A stretch of DNA of 6,092 nt, from the NCBI GenBank assembly GCA_030151865.1, contig JASLCK010000330.1, positions 1 through 6,092 of the forward strand, read 5' to 3'. Both the position numbers and the translations under genes were made by a program. The notes under the pieces were generated by a model, which ran no database searches, was not told where the DNA came from, and saw only the letters and a list, made by a program, of their open reading frames with translations. The stretch comes from Rhodospirillaceae bacterium. GTDB taxonomy: Bacteria > Pseudomonadota > Alphaproteobacteria > Rhodospirillales > Magnetospirillaceae. The first letter of the stretch is position 1; each line of letters starts with the position of its first letter. This document shows, piece after piece, positions 1 to 6,092 of the stretch.

Positions 1-543
1 GGCCGGGGTGACGTAGATCAGCTTGTTTTCCGAGCGGTCGTCACCAGCGTAGGTACGCTGGGGAGTGTCGGCGAAGTTACCGGGGATCAGAACCCAGTTG
101 CCGAAGTTGCCGTCCTGGCCACCGATACCGGCGACGTCCGGAGCGCTGACATGGATCAGGGCGCCGACGTTGTCCTGTTCGCCAGCCATGATAGTACCGG
201 CGACGCTGGTCACGGTCAGGAACGACTTGATGCCGTTCTTGTTGGTGCCGGCGATACGGCTGGTCGGGGTGCCCTGGCTGCCATTGGTGTCAACTTCGAC
301 GGCGACGCCGATGCCGTTGTCCAGCTTGGTCGAACCGCTGAAGTTAACGCGCACGTCGTCCTGAACGTCGAAAGCGTTGATGTCCCTGGCGGCGCCAGCG
401 CTGGTATAAACCTTATCCTTCTGGGAAGCATAACCAGCATACTGGGTCATGTAACCACCCAGACCCAGCTTAACGGGTTCGGCGGCCTGAGCAGCGGAAG
501 CGAGGCCGATCAGAGCGACGCTAGCGAAAAGAACCTTCTTCAT
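1..543 (-). CDS. Outer-membrane porin, 3' part missing at the window edge
   Basis: An open frame from an ATG at 543 runs off the left edge with 181 codons and no stop. The product begins MKKVLFASVAL and has a signal peptide with a likely cleavage after AQA (residue 20), so export to the periplasm and outer membrane is expected. The mature part starts AEPVKLGLGGYMT and contains TKLDNG at 72-77, VEVDTNGSQ and SAPDV, all shared with the complete porin at 895-2169; 31 of the first 43 residues are identical. Family knowledge: such proteins are trimeric 16-strand beta barrels that pass small hydrophilic solutes (general or Porin_4-type). The start is supported by a purine-rich ribosome site (AGAGGGG, 550-556) six nucleotides upstream. 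The gene is preceded by its own regulatory region and by the terminator of the upstream porin, so it is probably transcribed separately. Substrate preference cannot be told. Porin identity is near certain; the C-terminal half is not visible. Confidence 0.93.
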   Translation of the reverse strand, partial: MKKVLFASVALIGLASAAQAAEPVKLGLGGYMTQYAGYASQKDKVYTSAGAARDINAFDVQDDVRVNFSGSTKLDNGIGVAVEVDTNGSQGTPTSRIAGTNKNGIKSFLTVTSVAGTIMAGEQDNVGALIHVSAPDVAGIGGQDGNFGNWVLIPGNFADTPQRTYAGDDRSENKLIYVTPA

Positions 544-605
544 TTGTATCCCCTCTTGGTTTCGAAAAGCGTCAAAAGCGCCTTCCGCAACGGTTGGTCA
601 TATTT

Positions 606-633
606 CTTTTACCTCTGTTCAGGCCAGAGGCAA
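606..633 (-). promoter_or_regulatory. Candidate promoter of the left porin
   Basis: Read on the minus strand, TTGCCT (633-628) and TAAAAG (611-606) are separated by 16 nt and resemble -35 and -10 hexamers of a housekeeping-type promoter (the -10 matches 4 of 6 consensus bases). They would give a leader of about 55-60 nt. The spacer is almost filled by a perfect 6-bp inverted repeat, CCTCTG/CAGAGG (612-617 and 625-630), which could be an operator. The -35-like element sits at the same distance from a shared upstream block as TTGACT does in front of the other porin. The start site itself is inference. Confidence 0.35.
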
Positions 634-648
634 ACGGCTTTCCGCAAT

Positions 649-670
649 TTGTGTGACGAAAAGGAACCGC
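649..670 (-). promoter_or_regulatory. Shared porin upstream block, copy 1
   Basis: On the plus strand this reads TTGTGTGA, two bases, AAAAG, three bases, CCGC. The same three blocks, in the same order and with one-base length differences in the gaps, occur at 2285-2304 in front of the complete porin. It lies 105 nt upstream of the start codon here and 115 nt there. In both places exactly 15 nt separate it from a TTGMCTC sequence. It is probably a binding site for a common regulator; which one is unknown. Confidence 0.45.
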
Positions 671-718
671 TGTTGCATTAAAACCACAGTTAAGGCTCAA
701 CCCATCTATTTTTGCACA

Positions 719-778
719 AAAAATAATCTTTTTAGTGATGAGCTTTAAATTGCATATATTTTAATCAAGATTATTTTT
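719..778. repeat. 12-bp perfect inverted repeat in an AT-rich block
   Basis: The arms are AAAAATAATCTT (719-730) and AAGATTATTTTT (767-778), separated by 36 nt. A third near-copy in the same orientation as the right arm lies at 793-805 (AAGATTTTTTTCA, differing from 767-780 by one missing A). The stretch 721-780 has 11 G or C in 60 bases (18%), far below the genes around it. It may be a multi-site regulator target upstream of the left porin, or a bent or easily melted DNA segment. No transposase or clear target-site duplication supports a mobile origin. Confidence 0.6.
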
Positions 779-839
779 CACCGGACAACCATAAGATTTT
801 TTTCAGCAAGTGTGAGAACTGCTGCATTGGAGGTCGCTC

Positions 840-870
840 AAAAAGAAAAGGGCGGCTGAAGCCGCCCTTT
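840..870 (-). terminator. Rho-independent terminator of the complete porin gene
   Basis: A perfect 10-bp stem (847-856 with 861-870), GC-rich in its inner part, has a 4-base loop. On the minus strand it is followed by TCTTTTT (846-840). It begins 24 nt after the porin stop codon. The plus-strand side lacks a T run, so it should act only on minus-strand transcripts. It separates the two porin transcripts. Confidence 0.9.
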
Positions 871-875
871 CCTTC

Positions 876-888
876 GATCTGAAAGATC
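876..888 (-). repeat. Small hairpin between porin stop and terminator
   Basis: GATCT and AGATC form a perfect 5-bp inverted repeat with a 3-base gap, just before the main terminator in the porin 3' untranslated region. It may stabilise the mRNA end together with the terminator stem; it may equally be chance. Confidence 0.3.
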
Positions 889-894
889 CACCTA

Positions 895-2169
895 TTAGAA
901 GGTGACCTTCATGCCGGTGACAACGGCGACGCCGTCGTTTTCGTGGTTGGCGGCGCTGATGCCAGCACCGTCATTGTAGTTAACCCACGCAACCGAGTTC
1001 TGCCACACAACGCCCGGGCCCATGGTGTAAGCACCCGACAGGGTGACAACGTTGGTGCTGTCGGCACCGCCAACGGCGGCTTGAGTGGTAGTCACGCCGT
1101 AAGCGGCGTCAGCAGCGCGAACGTCGTTCTTCGAGCTATCGTGGAAGTAACCCAGGCTGACAGCGTACGGGCCAGTGGTGTAGCTGGCACCGATGTCCCA
1201 AGACTGACCGGCATAAGCATAGCTCTTCAGAGCAGCGTTACCGAGATTCGCGGTGCCGGCAGCAGCGCCAATGATAGTCCCGTTATTCAGGCGAGCACTG
1301 CTATCGACATTACGGTTCAGGTACGAACCACCGACAGTGAAGCCAGCGTACGACACCTGCAAACCACCCTGATACAGGTTCAGGCTGGCAGCATTAGCCT
1401 TGGCATAGCCAGCGTCAGCCTTGATCGACACGTCGCCGAACTTGTTGGCATAAGCCAGACCAGCGCCGTACACATCGCCGCTCAGATCAGTGCCGTTCAC
1501 CAGACCATTGCTTTGATACGCAATATTGTCAGCCGACGACGGCACAGTGGTATGGCCCGAGTTCGACAGCGAAGCGTTCGGGACATAGCTGGCAGCAGCG
1601 GCCAGGCCGTAGAACGACGGGGTCACGTACGAAATCTTGTTGGTACGGTTGTCGTAACGGGCGGTGTTGGTGGTGTTGTAGGTACGGTGGTAGGACGGAT
1701 CCAGCACCCACTGGAACCAAGTGCCGTCCTGCAGACCGATGTTGCCAACGTCCGGAGCGCTGTTGTGCACGATGTACAGGGCGTCTTCGCGTTCACCAGC
1801 GATCACGGCACCGAAGGCGCCCGAAACGGTCAGGTAGGAACGCTTGACGTTGCCGTTACCGGTGGCGGTGGAGTTCTTACCACCGACAACGTTGCGGCTG
1901 TCCTTGCGCTGCGAACCAAAGGTGTCGACTTCGACGGCAACGTTAATGCCGTTGTCCAGCTTGGTCGCACCAACGAAGTTCACATTCACGTCGCTCTGGA
2001 CGTCAACGCCATTGGCGTTGGAACCGGCACCAATGATGTTGTCCTTGTTGCTGGCATAACCGAAGTTTTCGGTCATGTAGCCACCAATGCCCAGCTTCAC
2101 CGGTTCGGCGGCCTGAGCGACGGTCGCGAAGGCCAGCAGAGCGGTGCTGGCGAGAAGAACCTTCTTCAT
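895..2169 (-). CDS. Outer-membrane porin (complete)
   Basis: This encodes a 424-residue precursor of a Gram-negative porin. The signal peptide MKKVLLASTALL...AQA is cleaved after about residue 20. The mature protein begins AEPVKLGIGGYMT, carries TKLDNG at 69-74 and the VEVDTFGSQ and SAPDV segments shared with the neighbouring porin, and then has alternating hydrophobic/polar, aromatic-bounded segments and Gly/Asn/Ser-rich loops typical of a 16-strand barrel. It ends in MKVTF, and a C-terminal phenylalanine is the usual recognition signal for the BAM insertion machinery. Length fits the family. The frame is open 27 codons further upstream, but the start at 2169 is chosen because it gives a proper signal peptide and is preceded five bases away by AGGAG. 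The gene has its own terminator and a divergent control region shared with the DUF3576 gene. Diffusion of small hydrophilic solutes is the expected role; specificity is unknown. Confidence 0.95.
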   Translation of the reverse strand: MKKVLLASTALLAFATVAQAAEPVKLGIGGYMTENFGYASNKDNIIGAGSNANGVDVQSDVNVNFVGATKLDNGINVAVEVDTFGSQRKDSRNVVGGKNSTATGNGNVKRSYLTVSGAFGAVIAGEREDALYIVHNSAPDVGNIGLQDGTWFQWVLDPSYHRTYNTTNTARYDNRTNKISYVTPSFYGLAAAASYVPNASLSNSGHTTVPSSADNIAYQSNGLVNGTDLSGDVYGAGLAYANKFGDVSIKADAGYAKANAASLNLYQGGLQVSYAGFTVGGSYLNRNVDSSARLNNGTIIGAAAGTANLGNAALKSYAYAGQSWDIGASYTTGPYAVSLGYFHDSSKNDVRAADAAYGVTTTQAAVGGADSTNVVTLSGAYTMGPGVVWQNSVAWVNYNDGAGISAANHENDGVAVVTGMKVTF

Positions 2170-2174
2170 GTTAT

Positions 2175-2179
2175 CTCCT
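2175..2179 (-). promoter_or_regulatory. Ribosome binding site of the complete porin
   Basis: AGGAG on the minus strand ends five bases before the ATG at 2169. It decides the start in favour of this ATG over an in-frame ATG at 2250, which would put 27 non-signal residues before the signal peptide. Confidence 0.85.
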
Positions 2180-2263
2180 GTCCTAATTTTTGTGGGCGAG
2201 CTTATAGGCAGGCCCATCCCACGCTTAGATTGACGGTAAAAGGAAGCCACGCGCCCCTTTCCG

Positions 2264-2304
2264 AGTCAATCCGACACTTCCCGATTGTGTGATAAAAGCT
2301 CCGC
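2264..2304 (-). promoter_or_regulatory. Porin control region: shared block copy 2 and -35-like element
   Basis: TTGTGTGA, AAAAG and CCGC (plus strand, 2285-2304) repeat the block at 649-670. On the minus strand, 15 nt further toward the gene, TTGACT (2269-2264) is a good -35 hexamer, at the same offset as TTGCCT in front of the other porin. I do not see a convincing -10 hexamer at 16-18 nt from it; CTTCCT stands there. The promoter call is therefore weaker than the call that the two blocks are related. Confidence 0.42.
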
Positions 2305-2305
2305 A

Positions 2306-2325
2306 CTGTGGCGAAATAGTCACAG
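2306..2325. promoter_or_regulatory. Inverted repeat CTGTG-N10-CACAG
   Basis: Two perfect 5-bp arms (2306-2310 and 2321-2325) lie in the divergent region between the porin and DUF3576 genes. The half-sites look like those of the CRP/FNR family, but TGTG and CACA are two bases further apart than in the classical site, so that assignment is not supported. It may be an operator for either gene. Confidence 0.3.
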
Positions 2326-2357
2326 GCATAAGAGTGTAGTATTCCTGCTCTTTATAT

Positions 2358-2377
2358 AAGGATCGCAACTGATCCTT
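2358..2377. promoter_or_regulatory. Inverted repeat AAGGATC-N6-GATCCTT next to a TATA-like stretch
   Basis: Two perfect 7-bp arms (2358-2364 and 2371-2377) surround a 6-base centre. The left arm abuts TTTATATAAGG (2351-2361), the best -10-like sequence in this divergent region, about 85-100 bp upstream of the DUF3576 start. If TATATA (2353-2358) is the -10 element for the plus-strand gene, the repeat covers the start of transcription, as a repressor operator or a 5'-end mRNA hairpin would. No good -35 hexamer is visible in either direction. Confidence 0.35.
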
Positions 2378-2446
2378 GGTCGTGCGCCCGCGCTGTGGTA
2401 CGAGAAAGGTTCGCGCGCCACGGCCGGATCGCCGCTGGCTGAAGAC

Positions 2447-2451
2447 AGAGG
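2447..2451 (+). promoter_or_regulatory. Probable ribosome binding site of the DUF3576 gene
   Basis: AGAGG is the only purine-rich match to the 16S tail near the chosen ATG; the 11-nt spacing is longer than usual, so initiation may be modest. Confidence 0.5.
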
Positions 2452-2462
2452 TTACGAAACAA

Positions 2463-3005
2463 ATGTCGATCACCAGGAAGTCGCGGATCTGCACCGCCCT
2501 TGTCACTGTCACCCTGTTGGCCGCCTGCGGCGAAGGCAAGACGATTTATCCGGACCATAAGCAAGGCGACACCGCCCCGACCTGGAGCAATGAAAAGCCG
2601 AAAGAGACCGTTTTTGGTCCTGGCGGCTTGAACCTGTTCGGCGGGGACAAGAAAAAGACCGATGAAGGCGGCGCTGGCATCGGCGTCAATGCCTATCTGT
2701 GGCGCGCCAGCCTGGACACCATCGCCTTCATGCCGCTCGCCTCGGCCGATCCCTTTGGCGGCGTGATCCTGACCGAATGGTATGCCCCGCCGGAAAGCCC
2801 AACCGAACGCTTCAAGATGACCGTGATGATTCAGGACCGCTCGCTGCGTGCTGATTCGGTCCGTGTCTCGGTGTTCCGCCAGGTGCAAAACAGCGCGGGC
2901 GATTGGGTCGATTCCCCGGTCGATCAAAAGACTTCGACCGATATGGAAAATGCGATTTTGACCCGTGCGCGCGAACTGCGCAGCGCGGCCAACGCCACCA
3001 AGTAA
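2463..3005 (+). CDS. DUF3576 family lipoprotein
   Basis: A 180-residue precursor. Residues 1-21 are a lipoprotein signal peptide with lipobox L19-A-A-C22; Cys22 should be lipidated and become the mature N-terminus. The +2 residue is Gly, so by the E. coli rule there is no inner-membrane retention signal and an outer-membrane location is likely. A flexible, Lys/Gly/Asp-rich linker (about 23-71) leads to the DUF3576 domain (about 72-175), recognised by GIGVNAYLWRASLD, FMPLASADPFGGVI and EWYAPPESP and by the later RADSVRVSVFRQ segment. The family is alphaproteobacterial, has no known function to me, and characteristically sits upstream of leuS. The start at 2463 is preferred to an in-frame ATG at 2376 because that would add 29 Arg-rich residues before the signal peptide. 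AGAGG lies 11 nt upstream, a rather long spacing. A terminator follows directly. Confidence 0.9.
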   Translation: MSITRKSRICTALVTVTLLAACGEGKTIYPDHKQGDTAPTWSNEKPKETVFGPGGLNLFGGDKKKTDEGGAGIGVNAYLWRASLDTIAFMPLASADPFGGVILTEWYAPPESPTERFKMTVMIQDRSLRADSVRVSVFRQVQNSAGDWVDSPVDQKTSTDMENAILTRARELRSAANATK

Positions 3006-3013
3006 ATTCGACG

Positions 3014-3046
3014 CGAACGGCCCCTTAAAAACGGGCCGTTCGTTTT
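3014..3046 (+). terminator. Rho-independent terminator between DUF3576 and leuS
   Basis: A perfect 10-bp stem (CGAACGGCCC at 3014-3023 with GGGCCGTTCG at 3033-3042), a 9-base A-rich loop and a short T run (3043-3046). It starts 8 nt after the DUF3576 stop codon and ends 35 nt before the leuS start. The T run is only four bases, so partial read-through into leuS is plausible. Confidence 0.82.
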
Positions 3047-3081
3047 CATCCTGTCCCTTGAGAGATTGAAGAAGACTGATC

Positions 3082-5644
<2,563 letters not shown>

Positions 5645-5658
<14 letters not shown>

Positions 5659-6092
5659 ACGCCAACTGGCCGCAGTTCTTCTTGCTCTGATGCCCCTCAC
5701 CCTGCCAATGACCTTGGCAGGGTGCGGGTTTACTCCGGTTTATGGAAAACATTCCATAAATCCGGCTGTGCAGGATGATCTGGCCAGCATCAGCGTGGGA
5801 TCGATTGAAAACCGTGAAGGTCAGCTGACAAGAAATGCACTTGTCGCCAAGCTGAACCCTAAGGGACAACCACAGAATCCTGAATATTACTTAGAAGTTA
5901 AGTTATTTGTCTATGAAGCTGAACAAGCTTTGCGAAAAGATGATACTTCAACAAGAAATCAGGTTACTTATAATCTGACTTTTTATCTAAGTGATGCAAA
6001 CAGCCGTCTGACAACTGGTACCTTTAGCCGTACTTTTAGTTACGACTACCTGGAAGGTCAGTTTAACAACATCACTGCCCACGATGATACCA
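5645..6092 (+). CDS. lptE: LPS-assembly lipoprotein LptE, 3' part missing at the window edge
   Basis: An open frame of 149 codons plus one base without a stop runs off the right edge. The product starts MSLPKRQLAAVLLAL, a lipoprotein signal peptide ending in lipobox L24-A-G-C27. Directly after the lipidated Cys is GFTPVYG (28-34), the signature of LptE-family proteins (CGFxPxYG). LptE is an outer-membrane lipoprotein that plugs the LptD barrel and is needed for delivery of lipopolysaccharide to the cell surface. Position also fits: in many alphaproteobacteria lptE follows leuS and is followed by holA. The gene overlaps leuS by 14 nt. Oddities: its first part contains a strong 11-bp hairpin over the lipobox codons, and 5881-6000 has only 35 G or C in 120 bases (29%) with codons such as TTA, ACA and AGA that are scarce in leuS. 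Confidence 0.9.
5698..5724 (+). repeat. Strong hairpin inside the start of lptE
   Basis: CACCCTGCCAA (5698-5708) and TTGGCAGGGTG (5714-5724) are perfect 11-bp complementary arms with a 5-base loop. It begins 40 nt after the leuS stop and spans the end of the signal peptide and the lipobox Cys codon of lptE. The sequence after it (CGGGTTTACT) lacks a proper T run, so it is not a standard terminator. It may slow ribosomes, protect the leuS mRNA end, or partly attenuate transcription. Confidence 0.65.

Larger units (their letters stand above)
544..839. other. Gene-free region upstream of the left porin
   Basis: No credible coding sequence lies here. Going away from the porin start it holds the ribosome site (550-556), a short direct repeat AAAAGCG at 565-571 and 574-580, two copies of TTCCGCAA at 583-590 and 640-647 (57 bp apart), a candidate promoter (606-633), a block shared with the other porin (649-670), an AT-rich repeat cluster (719-805), and an imperfect hairpin with CAGCA/TGCTG arms (804-824). 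It is too long and too structured for a simple spacer and is best read as the control region of the left porin. Confidence 0.7.

Noticed and set aside
663..691. GGAAC...GTT resembling a general-stress (EcfG-type) alphaproteobacterial promoter
   Set aside because: The spacing is about 20 nt rather than 16-17, and it would point on the plus strand into non-coding DNA ahead of the converging porin gene.
719..778. Inverted repeat as ends of a mobile element
   Set aside because: Only 60 bp long, no transposase, and no clear target-site duplication (only a 3-bp CAC on both sides, not at symmetrical distance).
2170..2250. N-terminal extension of the complete porin from an ATG at 2250
   Set aside because: It would bury the signal peptide; the ATG at 2169 has AGGAG at correct spacing and matches the paralogue's start.
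943..2292. Long plus-strand open frame (449 codons) opposite the complete porin
   Set aside because: It is the antisense shadow of a GC-rich, codon-biased gene. It has no ribosome site or recognisable domain, while the minus-strand product is a convincing porin. A similar shadow opposite the left porin (151-681) resembles it only because the porins are paralogous.
2376..2462. N-terminal extension of the DUF3576 protein from an earlier in-frame ATG
   Set aside because: It would place 29 Arg-rich residues in front of a perfect lipoprotein signal peptide; the start at 2463 is preferred.
5698..5735. Hairpin after leuS as an intrinsic terminator
   Set aside because: No T run follows, and lptE, with good start signals and a clear lipobox, runs through it.

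Overview
This looks like an ordinary chromosomal segment from an alphaproteobacterium, most likely of the Rhodospirillales (Magnetospirillum/Rhodospirillum-like). The reasons are GC-rich codon usage, a DUF3576 lipoprotein gene directly upstream of leuS with lptE directly downstream (an alphaproteobacterial order), and tandem short-signal-peptide porins of the type common in that group. Genus cannot be decided from the sequence alone. I see no phage, IS element, CRISPR array, tRNA or rRNA.

Left part (1-2169, minus strand): two paralogous outer-membrane porin genes in tandem. The downstream one (1-543) runs off the left edge with 181 codons visible. The upstream one (895-2169) is complete at 424 residues and ends in a clear intrinsic terminator (840-870). 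They are separated by a 351-bp gene-free region holding an 18% GC block with a 12-bp perfect inverted repeat and a further near-copy of the same motif. The two porin genes share a conserved upstream block (649-670 and 2285-2304) at almost the same distance from each start codon, followed after exactly 15 nt by a -35-like hexamer, so both probably have their own, similarly controlled promoters.

Middle (2170-2462): a 293-bp divergent intergenic region with the upstream porin's control region and two perfect small inverted repeats (2306-2325 and 2358-2377), candidates for operators.

Right part (2463-6092, plus strand): a DUF3576 lipoprotein, an intrinsic terminator, leucyl-tRNA synthetase (leuS, complete, 858 residues), and lptE, which overlaps the end of leuS by 14 nt and runs off the right edge. 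LptE is the outer-membrane lipoprotein partner of LptD in lipopolysaccharide export. The window therefore combines outer-membrane permeability (porins), LPS assembly (LptE), an uncharacterised envelope lipoprotein, and one translation enzyme whose link to the others appears to be genomic rather than functional.

I did not find a clear new biological system. The most worthwhile points are in non-coding structure: the shared porin control block, the AT-rich repeat cluster, a terminator that separates DUF3576 from leuS without leaving room for an obvious leuS promoter, and a strong hairpin over the lptE lipobox codons.
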